Part shown: piece by piece, positions 27,617 through 37,147 of the stretch | Numbering within the stretch: position 1 is the stretch's first letter | How the letters are laid out: every line of letters starts with the position of its first letter | Assembly: GCA_028875055.1 (NCBI GenBank) | Contig: JAPPGG010000014.1 | Location: 196,722-260,721, forward strand | Origin: Chloroflexota bacterium | GTDB lineage: Bacteria > Chloroflexota > Dehalococcoidia > Lucifugimonadales > UBA3495 | Direction: 5' to 3' | Length of the DNA: 64,000 bases | Made by a program: the position numbers and the translations under genes | Notes under the pieces: model-generated | Seen by the model: only the letters and a program-made list of their open reading frames with translations | What the model was told of the DNA's origin: nothing | The model's database searches: none

Positions 27617-28252
27617 TTACTGTGATTCCAGGTATTGATTCATGGCGGACTTGAAAATGTCATAGGGATGGGCCCCGGTAAACAGCAGGTTCCCCACCAC
27701 GAAGGTCGGAATCCCGCGGATACCGTGCTGGAGGGCTTCCTGGTACTGCCCCATCACCCTGTTGGAGAATTCATGGGTTTCGAGGCACTGGATCATCTCG
27801 TCAGCGTCGAGGGATACTGAACTGGCCACCTCAGCCAGAACGTCCAGCTGCCCCAGGTCCTTACGGTCCTCCCAGTAGGCCTTGTACGCCGCATGGTGAA
27901 ACTCCATGAATTTTCCATGCTGCTGGGCGTATTCCGTTGCCTCCAGGGCATACAGGGTGTTGGGCGTTACCGGCGGCGGCCGCATGATCAATCCCGCCTC
28001 CCTTACCTGCGACCGGATCGGCTCACTAAGTTCATCCTCCGTCTCCCCGGATCGCGCCTGCCGCAGCAGTCCCTCCTTGGGAGTATCGGGGCGCAGCAGA
28101 TAGGCCCTGCCTTCCACCTCAATATTGTAGTCCTGTCCCAGCTTGTCAACTCTCTCCAGGCCGACGTAGCACCAGGGTCAAATGTAGTCGTACCAAACTA
28201 TCACCCGAACCGGGTCGGCGCCGTTGGGTGGCTGCTGAAGGTTTTCTGCCAT
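27617..28252 (-). CDS. FrnE/DsbA-family oxidoreductase, predicted selenoprotein (in-frame UGA at 28178-28180)
   Basis: ATG 28252 preceded by AAGGAGG at 6-nt spacing; MAENLQQPPNGADPVRVIVWYDYI-U-PWCYVGLERVDKL...GIRGIPTFVVGNLLFTGAHPYDIF; UGA replaces first Cys of CPWC. Confidence 0.88.
28145..28165 (-). promoter_or_regulatory. Candidate bSECIS stem-loop (weaker)
   Basis: Minus: GTCGGC-CTGGAGAGA-GTTGAC, 6 bp including two G-U; loop starts 18 nt after the UGA. Confidence 0.35.
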
Positions 28253-28346
28253 TAGTGGCCTCCTTGGCTGACGTTGGGGAGGGCCCGACTTCAGCGAGAC
28301 ACTTGCGAGCTCGCCAGGGCCGCGACAGCTCTCCGCTCCGGGCCGG

Positions 28347-29123
28347 CTATTCCGCAGCCTGCTCGTCGGGGTAGAAGGAAGGGGTTCCCGACTCCTTCCG
28401 GCTTGCCTGGAGGGACTCAGGGGCGTTTACCAGCAAGTCTTCCAGCTCATGGAGGCTGGCAACCCTTACCGTGTTGTCCACGGCCTCATGCCAGTTCCCG
28501 CGGTCCAGCAGCACGGCATGAAGGCCCGCGCCGCGAGCGCCCACCAGGTCGGAGCGAGGCTGGTCACCGACATGCACAGCCTCGGCCGGCTTGACCCCGG
28601 CCTTCTCCAGTGCGGCAACAAAAATGGCCGGGTCCGGCTTTTCGGCACCTACATCCGAGGAGGTCAGGCAGAAGTCCACGTAGGGAGCCAGCTTCAGTTC
28701 TTCGCACAGCTGGTCCATGTCTCGCCTCAGGTTGGTCAGAACGCCCAGGCGGTAGCCCTTGCCCTTCAGCCGTTCCAGCGAACCCAGGGTCTCGTCGAAG
28801 ACAATAAAATCCTTGGGGACACTGATTGCTATTTGCCAGATTTGCCTGGCCAACCCGTGGGTCACCGAAAGTCCGGCATGTTCCAGGAGAATCTGCTCGT
28901 AGCTGGAAAAAAATTCCAGGCGTTCCTCTTCCGTCCGGGTGGCGAGGGGCTTGATTTCGTTCTCCCGGTTGAAGTAAACGTCCGCCACCGAGTAACCGTA
29001 ATTCAGGGCCTCGGTCTCCAGCCTGAACCCGAATTCCAGGCAGGCGGCCTGCTGAATCTGGTCCAGGGGCGGCCAGAAACGCACCAGCGTGTTATAGAAG
29101 TCAAAAAATACGGCCTTAATCAT
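28347..29123 (-). CDS. HAD-superfamily hydrolase
   Basis: MIKAVFFDFYNTLVRFWPP, LGVLTNLRRD, EKPDPAIFVAALEKAGVKPAEAVHVGDQPRSDLVGARGAGL. Confidence 0.9.
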   Translation of the reverse strand: MIKAVFFDFYNTLVRFWPPLDQIQQAACLEFGFRLETEALNYGYSVADVYFNRENEIKPLATRTEEERLEFFSSYEQILLEHAGLSVTHGLARQIWQIAISVPKDFIVFDETLGSLERLKGKGYRLGVLTNLRRDMDQLCEELKLAPYVDFCLTSSDVGAEKPDPAIFVAALEKAGVKPAEAVHVGDQPRSDLVGARGAGLHAVLLDRGNWHEAVDNTVRVASLHELEDLLVNAPESLQASRKESGTPSFYPDEQAAE

Positions 29124-29367
29124 CCGGAGGAATCTTACTCCCGGCTCCCTGGCCGATTCCAGTAATTATTTGCGGTTTCAATGAAACATGCCATAGAGTA
29201 TTTGCTCCGGGCTCGCTTCAGTTAGCGCATTCTAGCATAGCCCGCAACTCTTGTGAATCGTGTAACAATATACCTTTTCGGACCGAATAAAGCCCCTTGC
29301 TCTCCAACGTGTTTCATTCTATGCTGATTTCCAGACAGGGGCCCACGCCCGCCGCGGAGCAAAGAAA

Positions 29368-29817
29368 ATGCAAATTGCTATTGGCGCCGACCATGCCGGT
29401 TTCGCCCTCAAGGAACAGCTGAAACCCTGGCTGGAGGCTGCCGGCCACCAGATTATCGACCTGGGAGCCCACGACCTGGACCCGGATGACGACTACCCCG
29501 ACTTCGCCGCGGCAGTGGCCCGCTCCATCCAGGCCGGCCAGGCGCAACGGGGCATTATATGCTGCGGCAGCGGTGTGGGCGCCAGCATAACCGCCAACAA
29601 GATTGCGGGCGTACGCGCCGGCCTGTGCCACGATACCTACAGCAGTCACCAGGGCGTGGAACACGACGATATGAACGTCATTTGCCTGGGGGCTCGGATA
29701 ATCGGCCTGGACTTGTCAAAGGAAATTGTTGCTTCCTTCATCGGCGCCAGCTTCATGCCTGAACCGCGCTTCCAGCGCCGCCTGGACAAGCTGATCCAGG
29801 TAGAGACCGAGGGATAA
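29368..29817 (+). CDS. rpiB: Ribose-5-phosphate isomerase B
   Basis: IAIGADHAGFALKEQLKPWL, GIICCGSGVGASITANKIAGVRAGLCHDTYS. Confidence 0.95.
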   Translation: MQIAIGADHAGFALKEQLKPWLEAAGHQIIDLGAHDLDPDDDYPDFAAAVARSIQAGQAQRGIICCGSGVGASITANKIAGVRAGLCHDTYSSHQGVEHDDMNVICLGARIIGLDLSKEIVASFIGASFMPEPRFQRRLDKLIQVETEG

Positions 29818-29838
29818 CTTCTCCGGTACCCCCGGCTC

Positions 29839-30621
29839 CTACAGCCGGGCGATCAGCTCCAGCGCAGTCGCCACCTCGCGGGGGTCATCTACCCGGTAGA
29901 GGGCTCGGGTGGGCTGCCTGGGGGGACCCACAAACACCGATATGCCGTTCAGTTCGTGAACGGCGGCGAATCCGTCCTCGTCGGTCAGATCGTCCCCAAA
30001 ATAAATGGCAAGCGACCCGGGCGGCGCAGATGCGGCAACCCTCAGGATTGCCTTGCCCTTGTCCCAGTCCACCTTCGGACGGACCTCCACCACTTCCTTG
30101 CCCCGGGTTACCCGCAGGTCATCTCCCCTTCCGAATTCTTCCAGTGCGTAGTCCAGCGACCGGAAAAACTCCTCCCGCAAGGACTGGGGAGTGAGCCTGT
30201 AGTGGACACTCAGGGTGAGGCCCTTGCCTTCCACCAGGGCTCCCTCCAAGTTCCCCAGTCCCTCTTTCAGGACATCGCCGAGTTTCGCCAGGAGCGGCGC
30301 CAGTTTACCGGCCTGCGAATGAACGAACTGCCACCCCGGACCCTCCATCTCCATTCCGTGGTTGCCGGCATAGACCAGGCCGGGAATGGCAACCATTTCC
30401 TTCAGGTCCGCAAGTCCCCGGCCGCTTACCACGCCGGCGGTGATTCTGTCAGACTCTTTAAGTGACGTCAGCAACTCCCGCGAGCACTCGGGCAACGCGG
30501 CCAGTTCCGGACGCTGGGCGATGGGAGCCAGCGTCCCGTCATAATCAGAAAGCAGCAGGACGTGAGAAGCCCCGGAAATCAGCTGGCTGACCCGGGGCCA
30601 AACGTTAAGCAGATGTGGCAT
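29839..30621 (-). CDS. otsB: Trehalose-6-phosphate phosphatase
   Basis: LLLSDYDGTLAPIAQRPELA, YAGNHGMEMEGPGWQ, IYFGDDLTDEDGFAAV. Confidence 0.92.
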   Translation of the reverse strand: MPHLLNVWPRVSQLISGASHVLLLSDYDGTLAPIAQRPELAALPECSRELLTSLKESDRITAGVVSGRGLADLKEMVAIPGLVYAGNHGMEMEGPGWQFVHSQAGKLAPLLAKLGDVLKEGLGNLEGALVEGKGLTLSVHYRLTPQSLREEFFRSLDYALEEFGRGDDLRVTRGKEVVEVRPKVDWDKGKAILRVAASAPPGSLAIYFGDDLTDEDGFAAVHELNGISVFVGPPRQPTRALYRVDDPREVATALELIARL

Positions 30622-30649
30622 GGCGTTTCGCTGGTAACTGTTGAATGGT

Positions 30650-32164
30650 TTAGCCCAGGGGAAGAGCGACGTAGCGCGAGCGGCCAAAGGCGGAACCCCG
30701 GGCGCACTGCATCAACTCCACCAGTATGCGGGCTGCCCACTTGTAAATGTTGTTCTCCCGCACAATTGCCCTCATGTGCATCATGCGGTATCGGCGTTCA
30801 TCTTCCGGCATAATCACCGCATCGCGAATTGCCTCCGCCATCTCCTCGGTGGCATACGGATTAACTATCAGGGACTGGGTCAATTCCAGGGCCGCCCCGG
30901 CAAAGGGACTCAGTATGAGCACGCCGTCGTTGTCGAACCTGCTGGCCGCGAATTCCTTGGCTACCAGATTCATCCCGTCGTGCAGGGAGCTGACAATACA
31001 GAACCTGGACAGTCGCCGCAGGGCCATCAGGGTAACGGCCGGCAGGTCGTCGGGCTTGTAAACAATCGGCTGCCATCCATTGCGCCCGTAGCGCTCGTTG
31101 ATGTCATTGACCAGGTTGTTTATCTGCTCGCCAAGCAGCTGGTAGGCCTCAATGTCGCTGCGACTCAGGACGCCGGCCTGGACAAACACCACCTTTTCCA
31201 GGTGCTCCGGGTATTTCTCGAAGAAGCGGCCAATGGCCCGGAACCGGTGGGGAATGCCCTTGGTGTAGTCCACCCGGTCGATTCCCAACCCGATCAGCTT
31301 TCCCCCCAGCCCCCACTCATCCTGGATCCGCTCCATCTCTCTCTCCACCTCGTCACTGGCGGAAAAGGAGCAGATGTCATCAAAGTCGATGCTGATGGGG
31401 AAGGGCCGCACCAGGGTCGTATCTCCCCGGTAGTCAATACGGTTATATTCGGTGTCCACCCTCACCGGCAAAGTACGGGCGGCCGTGTCCATAAAGTTGC
31501 TGCAGTGGTCTCCGATATGAAACCCCAGCAGGTTGTTTCCCAGCAGCCCTTCAACAATCTCCGCCTGCCAGGGACAGATGCGGAAGATTTCGGAATGGGG
31601 CCACGGGATGTGCCAGAACTGCCCGGTAACTATGGGCGCGCCCGACTCCCGCAGAAACTGGGGCAGCAGCGCCAGGTGATAGTCCTGGGTAAGGACCACC
31701 GCGGGCCGGTCTCCTACCTCGTCCAGGACCAGGTCGGCAAATTTGCGGTTCACCGACTGGTAGGTGCGCCAGTCCCTGGCATCGAAGATAGGCTCGGTGT
31801 AAGCATTGTGGCAAAGGGGCCACAGCGCCTCATTGGAAAATCCGTAATAGTATCCCTGTTCCTCTTCCTCCGTCAGCCACACCAGCCGCAGCGAGTACGC
31901 CGGGTCATCCGGCGGCACCATAACCCGGTTGTCCTTGTCAACAATGTAGCGGTCTCCCTGCCCCCCGCCGTAGGCAATCCACGTTCCGCCGCAGGCCTGC
32001 ATCAGCGGGTCCAGCGCGCTGGTCAGGCCTCCCACAGGCATGGCCGATTGAGGTTCACCATTCACCAGGTTATGAATGTATGGTTGACGATTGGATACTA
32101 TGATCAGCTGGTATTCCCCGGTTTGCCGATATACCAGGCTCTGTAAGTCTTCTTTTGTCCACAT
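30650..32164 (-). CDS. otsA: Trehalose-6-phosphate synthase (GT20)
   Basis: GGTWIAYGGGQGDR, VVLTQDYHLALLPQFLRE, FWHIPWPHSEIF, IDRVDYTKGIPHRFRAI; start placed at MWTKEDLQ. Confidence 0.93.
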   Translation of the reverse strand: MWTKEDLQSLVYRQTGEYQLIIVSNRQPYIHNLVNGEPQSAMPVGGLTSALDPLMQACGGTWIAYGGGQGDRYIVDKDNRVMVPPDDPAYSLRLVWLTEEEEQGYYYGFSNEALWPLCHNAYTEPIFDARDWRTYQSVNRKFADLVLDEVGDRPAVVLTQDYHLALLPQFLRESGAPIVTGQFWHIPWPHSEIFRICPWQAEIVEGLLGNNLLGFHIGDHCSNFMDTAARTLPVRVDTEYNRIDYRGDTTLVRPFPISIDFDDICSFSASDEVEREMERIQDEWGLGGKLIGLGIDRVDYTKGIPHRFRAIGRFFEKYPEHLEKVVFVQAGVLSRSDIEAYQLLGEQINNLVNDINERYGRNGWQPIVYKPDDLPAVTLMALRRLSRFCIVSSLHDGMNLVAKEFAASRFDNDGVLILSPFAGAALELTQSLIVNPYATEEMAEAIRDAVIMPEDERRYRMMHMRAIVRENNIYKWAARILVELMQCARGSAFGRSRYVALPLG

Positions 32165-32925
32165 AGGCACCTTCCCTGCGCCGGAGCAGCCAGAGAGAGA
32201 CCACCCTGCATAACTTTGGATACAGTTTATATGTTGCCACACTAAATCCCAAAAAGCAAATAATATATTAAATATTTCCAAATGTTAGGTATGCATGGCG
32301 CTCCAAGCGCAAACTGGGCTGGCAATTACCCGGCGCGGGCAGAGAAAGGGGCTCGCTCCCGTTCCATGGCTGGCAATTGCGGATTTTTGGATGACTCAAA
32401 GTTGCTAAGCGTAGCATTCCTTCCTTTAGTCGACATTGCCAGGTGACAATTGCCCCTTTCGTGGTTGCATTAACATCACCTACCATTCATTGCATTGAAT
32501 GGAGGCCATTAGCAGTGTCCCGTATTGGAACCTGGCGGCAAACCCGGCAACGGCATCCAACATTTCCGCCCTGGCCCTGAGGGATTTCCCTGCGAATCTC
32601 AACTAGTGTAGCTTTCATCCTGGATTCGCTATAGGGATCTCCTCCAATGGAACGCTCTAACCCGTTGGTCGATTCTAGAGGCGGCTTCCAGAGGTGAGCT
32701 GACCCTCTCCTGAAATTTCACAAAAGGCGATTTTTCGAAGAAATAGCTTTGTGCGAATGAAATTTCTCCTCAAATTGCCAGGTGCAGACCACTTTCCGGC
32801 AAAGTTCTCCAGCTACTAAATGAGGTCAAATGAGATCAAATTCGCCAATAAATCAATTTTTACCAGACCCGCAGGGGGTCTGGACATCCAGGCGTGTCGT
32901 GTGCTTGCCGTGGACGGCACGCAAA

Positions 32926-32955
32926 TTGACATACCGGGCAGGGTCTGGCTAGGAT
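32926..32955 (+). promoter_or_regulatory. Putative sigma70 promoter TTGACA-18 nt-TAGGAT upstream of the alpha/beta hydrolase
   Basis: TTGACA 32926-32931, TAGGAT 32950-32955, ORF start 33008. Confidence 0.5.
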
Positions 32956-33007
32956 AGGGGCAACCTTTCAGATTCTTGATTTCGCTCCCACAGGGTAAGG
33001 AGGGGCT

Positions 33008-33808
33008 ATGTTTGTCCGCAGGGACTTGACCGACAGCGTTCCCACCAGGGAAGGCAATATGCACTTTATGAAGCAGGGTTCCGGGTTTCCCCTTGTTATG
33101 CTTCATCCCCTGGGTACCTCAACCTGGGCCTGGCACACCGTCATTGACGGGTTGAGCCAGCACTACACCTGTTACGCCTTCGATATGCTGGGCCACGGCG
33201 AGTCCGACAAGCCCAGTCGCCATTTCAACATCCCTGATTATGCCCGCGCCCTGGACGACGCCTGCCAGGTCCTGAACATTCATCGAGGCCACTACGTGGG
33301 CAACTCGGTGGGCGCCTGCCTGGCCACCGAAATGGCCGCCAGTTTCCCCGAACGCGTGGACAAACTTGCCCTCGTAGGCTGCCCTCTGTGGAACCCGTGG
33401 GGAGGCAATCAGCGAGTAGCCGACACCGCCGCCGACTACGACGCCAGCGGCATGCCGTCGCCCCGCACCCTCGAGCAGCTGAAGGAGCGGGCCACTTTCG
33501 CCGAACCCCGCCAGGAGTGGGTGGAAGCCACCAACGAGACCCGGGCCCAGGCCGGTGAATGGGTACGCAACCTGCACCAGTCCCTCTCCTACTACGACAT
33601 CCTCTCGCGCCTGCCCCTTATCAGAGCATCTTCAACCCTGGTAATGTACGGCGAGAAGGACATGCTGCGGGACGGCGAGGAACTGCTTCACAACAACATC
33701 GCCAACGCCAGCAAGACCATCCTTCCGGGGCTGGGCCACATTCCCCAGATAGAAGACCCTGAGGGCTTCATTGATGCCCTGCTGGCATTCCTCCAGCCCC
33801 AGGGCTAG
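33008..33808 (+). CDS. Alpha/beta hydrolase
   Basis: MLHPLGTSTWAWHTVIDGLSQHYTCYAFDMLGHGESDKP; GNSVGACLATEMAASFPERV; GLGHIPQIEDPEGF. Confidence 0.9.
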   Translation: MFVRRDLTDSVPTREGNMHFMKQGSGFPLVMLHPLGTSTWAWHTVIDGLSQHYTCYAFDMLGHGESDKPSRHFNIPDYARALDDACQVLNIHRGHYVGNSVGACLATEMAASFPERVDKLALVGCPLWNPWGGNQRVADTAADYDASGMPSPRTLEQLKERATFAEPRQEWVEATNETRAQAGEWVRNLHQSLSYYDILSRLPLIRASSTLVMYGEKDMLRDGEELLHNNIANASKTILPGLGHIPQIEDPEGFIDALLAFLQPQG

Positions 33809-33928
33809 ACCGGGAATGCCGCAACGATTTCAGTCGGTACCGGGGTGCGCTGCGGTGTGCCCCTTCCCGTCTCGTGCCCACCACCCATAGGCGGCTTCAA
33901 ACCTGACGCTCCCCTGAGGAGAACCATA

Positions 33929-34852
33929 GTGACCACCGAGAGATACCGGCTCCGCCTCATGGAGACCTTCCGCACCGTCTTCTATACGCCCATATACGTC
34001 GCCGTGGCCGGAGGCTACCTGGAGTCGGAGGGGCTGGACGTTGACTTCCAGACCTGTCCTTCGCAGTTCCCCCACCCCCTCAGCGCGCTGAACCACGGAG
34101 CGGCGGACATAGTCCAGAGCGGAATCATGCGCTCCATCATCGCCTCCGATTGGGGCGCCGAGGTTGTCCCCCGCCACTTTGCGGAAATTAACAGCCGTGA
34201 CGGGTTTTTCGTCATCGGCCGTCAACCCGGCGAGGCGTTCCAATGGGCGGATTTCGCTGATTCCACAATAATCCCCGTGGGGTTCTCCCCCATGCCCTGG
34301 GCCTCATTCCAGTACGCCCTGCGCAACAGCGGCGTTGCCCTGGAGGGCCTAAAGTTAATGCACGGACTGGGTCTGAACGAAGCCATCGAGGCTTTCCAGG
34401 GAGGCCAGGCCGACTTCATCCACCTCCCGGAACCGGCCGCCGAAAAGCTGCTGGCCGACGGTGTTGGCCACCTGGTGGCTGCCCTGGGACAGGTCAACGG
34501 CCACATCGCTTACAGTTCCTTCGCCGCCACCAGCGCCTTCCTGAACGGCCGCCCCGACGCAGTTCACCGATTCGTGGCGGGATACTCCAGCGCGTTGCTT
34601 TGGCTTGCCGGCGCTTCGGCCGCGCAAACCTGCGAAGTTGTAAAGTCCTTCTTCCCGGATACCGATCCCGACCTGATCACGGCCTCCATCGCCCGCTACA
34701 AGGAGCAGGGGACATGGCCAGCCACGCCCCACCTGGGCCGCCATGAATATGGGGGTCTGCAGGAAATCCTGATGGCTGCCGGGATGGTCAGGCAGTGGCA
34801 ACCCTACGAAAAGGTGGTTACGACTGCCTTTACCGAGGGGCAGGAACAGTAA
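33929..34852 (+). CDS. NMT1/THI5-like ABC transporter substrate-binding protein
   Basis: TPIYVAVAGGYLESEGLDVDF; GAADIVQSGIMRSIIA; GTG start likely at 33929. Confidence 0.75.
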   Translation: MTTERYRLRLMETFRTVFYTPIYVAVAGGYLESEGLDVDFQTCPSQFPHPLSALNHGAADIVQSGIMRSIIASDWGAEVVPRHFAEINSRDGFFVIGRQPGEAFQWADFADSTIIPVGFSPMPWASFQYALRNSGVALEGLKLMHGLGLNEAIEAFQGGQADFIHLPEPAAEKLLADGVGHLVAALGQVNGHIAYSSFAATSAFLNGRPDAVHRFVAGYSSALLWLAGASAAQTCEVVKSFFPDTDPDLITASIARYKEQGTWPATPHLGRHEYGGLQEILMAAGMVRQWQPYEKVVTTAFTEGQEQ

Positions 34853-34947
34853 GAAAGACCGGACTCGCTAGCGAGATGCCTGCATCCCGCGAATCCGGTC
34901 ACAAGAGGCGCTGCCGGGACTATGGACCGTGAACTGGATTGGTGGAC

Positions 34948-35991
34948 CTAGCTTCTGCCAACCAGCCGCTGCACTGTTCCCACTACTCGCGCGGCATTGG
35001 GCACGTAGGCATTCTCCAGGGGGCGACTGTAGGGGACCGGCGTGTGGGGAGCGGTAACCCGGGAGGGAGGAGCGTCCAGGTAGTCAAAGGCCTCCTCCGC
35101 CACCCGCGCGCATATGTCCGACGCCAGGCTGCACACCGGGGTATCCTCGTCCACCACTACCAGCCGGTGCGTGCGCCGGACTGAATCAATGATCAGGTCG
35201 TAGTCAATGGGCGAAACGCTGAGCAGGTCCACCACTTCAGCATTCACGCCATCCTTGGCCAGTTCTTCGGCGGCCTCCGTGCACACCCAGGTCATGCGGG
35301 AAATGCCAACCAGCGTAATGTCGGTGCCGGAACGCACGGTTCGCGCTTTGCCCAGGGGAATCGCGTAGGGTTCCTCAGGTACCGGACCGGTATCGCCGTA
35401 AAGGCCTTTGTGCTCGAAGTACACCACCGGGTCGTCATCGCGAATGGAGGCAATCAGCAAGCCCTTGGCCGTGTAGGGGTCCGATGGCACCACGCCCTTG
35501 AGGCCGGGAATATGGCTGAAGATGGAGTAAAAGGACTCGGAATGCTGGGCGGCGCTCCCGAAACCAGCGCCAATGCGGGTCAACATGGTGAAGGGCACGG
35601 CCACCTGGCCCCCGAACATATACCGCATCTTGGCGGCGTTGTTCAGGAGTTGGTCCATGCAAACGCCCACGAAGTCCACGAACATCAGCTCCGCCACCGC
35701 GCGCATGCCAGTGGAAGCGGCGCCGATAGCCGTGCCCACGAATGCCGCCTCGGACAGGGGCGTGTCCAGTACCCGCTGGTTTCCAAACTGCTGGATCAGA
35801 CCCACAGTAGTCCGGAAAGGTCCTCCCCAGGCGTCCACTATGCCCAGATGCTCCCGACCGGCGCCACCGGCAATTTCTTCACCCATGATAATGACGGTCT
35901 CGTCCCGCTCCATTTCCTGGCGCAGGGCTTCATTGATGGCCTCTCGGTAACGCAGTTCCCGGGTTGTGGTGGGAGTCATGGCAGTGGTCAT
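34948..35991 (-). CDS. 2-oxoacid (pyruvate/acetoin) dehydrogenase E1 beta subunit
   Basis: TRELRYREAINEALRQEMERDETVIIMGEEIAGGAG; DTPLSEAAFVGTAIGAA; EDTPVCSLASDICARVAEEAFDYLDAP. Confidence 0.92.
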   Translation of the reverse strand: MTTAMTPTTTRELRYREAINEALRQEMERDETVIIMGEEIAGGAGREHLGIVDAWGGPFRTTVGLIQQFGNQRVLDTPLSEAAFVGTAIGAASTGMRAVAELMFVDFVGVCMDQLLNNAAKMRYMFGGQVAVPFTMLTRIGAGFGSAAQHSESFYSIFSHIPGLKGVVPSDPYTAKGLLIASIRDDDPVVYFEHKGLYGDTGPVPEEPYAIPLGKARTVRSGTDITLVGISRMTWVCTEAAEELAKDGVNAEVVDLLSVSPIDYDLIIDSVRRTHRLVVVDEDTPVCSLASDICARVAEEAFDYLDAPPSRVTAPHTPVPYSRPLENAYVPNAARVVGTVQRLVGRS

Positions 35992-36037
35992 GGTGATGCT
36001 CCTTCCTGTGGAGTTGTCCCGCTTTTGAACTGAAGGC

Positions 36038-37045
36038 TCAGACTTCCAGGTTGATGCCCCGCTTCATCATATCGACGGGGTAGTCCACGTAAACGTCGTC
36101 GTAGATTTCCGGCGGTTCGGGCAGGGGGCTCTCGTCGGCGAACTGGATGGCTTCTTCCATCAGTTCCCTAGCCTCGTCGTCCATTTGGCCCAGTTCCGAC
36201 AACGAAACCAGGCCGCCGTCGGCTACACGCTCGCGGAAGAGCTTCAGGGGGTCCCGGTTCCTCCAGTAGTCCTGCTCCTCCTGGGTGCGGTAGCTGAGGG
36301 GGTTGTCGAAAACGGTGTGCCCGTAGTAGCGATAGGTACGGCACTCCAGCAGAGAGGGGCCTTCTCCGGCCCTCGCCCGCCGCACCGCTTCTCCGGCGGC
36401 TTCAAAGACATCAAAGACGTCCATCCCATCCACGTGGATTCCCGGCATATCATAGCCCGCCGCGCGGTCGGCAACCCGCGCGGTGGACAGGGCGTACTCC
36501 ACCGGAGTGGACTCCGCATAGCCGTTGTTCTCACAGCAGAATATGACCGGCAACTTCCATACGGAGGCCAGGTTCATGCACTCGTGCAAAACGCCCTGAT
36601 TGGCCCCGCCGTCCCCGAAGAAAGCGACGGCAACCCGTCCCAGGTTTCGCAGTTTGGAGGTCAGCCCCGCACCCACGGCCAGGGGTATGCTGGCGGCCAC
36701 AACGCCGTTGGTACCCAGCATTCCCTTGCTCATGTCGGCGATGTGCATGGACCCACCCTTGCCCTTGTTGGGACCGGTGGAGCGCCCGAACAGTTCAGCC
36801 ATCATCAGCTTGGGATCGACACCCTTGGCGATGCAGTGACCGTGTCCCCGGTGGGTGCTTCCAATATAGTCATCCACAGTCAGGTGGGCGCAAATGCCGG
36901 TGGGCACAGCCTCCTGCCCTGCTGAAGAATGGACGGACCCCGACATCCCGCGCTGACCGGTTTCAGGAATTCCCCGCTCCTCAAAGTGGCGAATTGTTGT
37001 CATCGTCCTGTACAGTTGCAGAAGCATCTCTCGATCGAGTTCCAT
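36038..37045 (-). CDS. 2-oxoacid (pyruvate/acetoin) dehydrogenase E1 alpha subunit
   Basis: STHRGHGHCIAKGVDPKLMMAELFGRSTGPNKGKGGSMHI; AFFGDGGANQGVLHECMNLASVWKLPVIFCCENN. Confidence 0.94.
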   Translation of the reverse strand: MELDREMLLQLYRTMTTIRHFEERGIPETGQRGMSGSVHSSAGQEAVPTGICAHLTVDDYIGSTHRGHGHCIAKGVDPKLMMAELFGRSTGPNKGKGGSMHIADMSKGMLGTNGVVAASIPLAVGAGLTSKLRNLGRVAVAFFGDGGANQGVLHECMNLASVWKLPVIFCCENNGYAESTPVEYALSTARVADRAAGYDMPGIHVDGMDVFDVFEAAGEAVRRARAGEGPSLLECRTYRYYGHTVFDNPLSYRTQEEQDYWRNRDPLKLFRERVADGGLVSLSELGQMDDEARELMEEAIQFADESPLPEPPEIYDDVYVDYPVDMMKRGINLEV

Positions 37046-37147
37046 ATCTCCCTCGTCAATGCCAGGATAGGTCCACACAGCTACCAAAGGCGAAATTTTT
37101 CCAATAGTAGCACGGGGGTAAGGGATGTCAATAGCGATAAGAAACGA

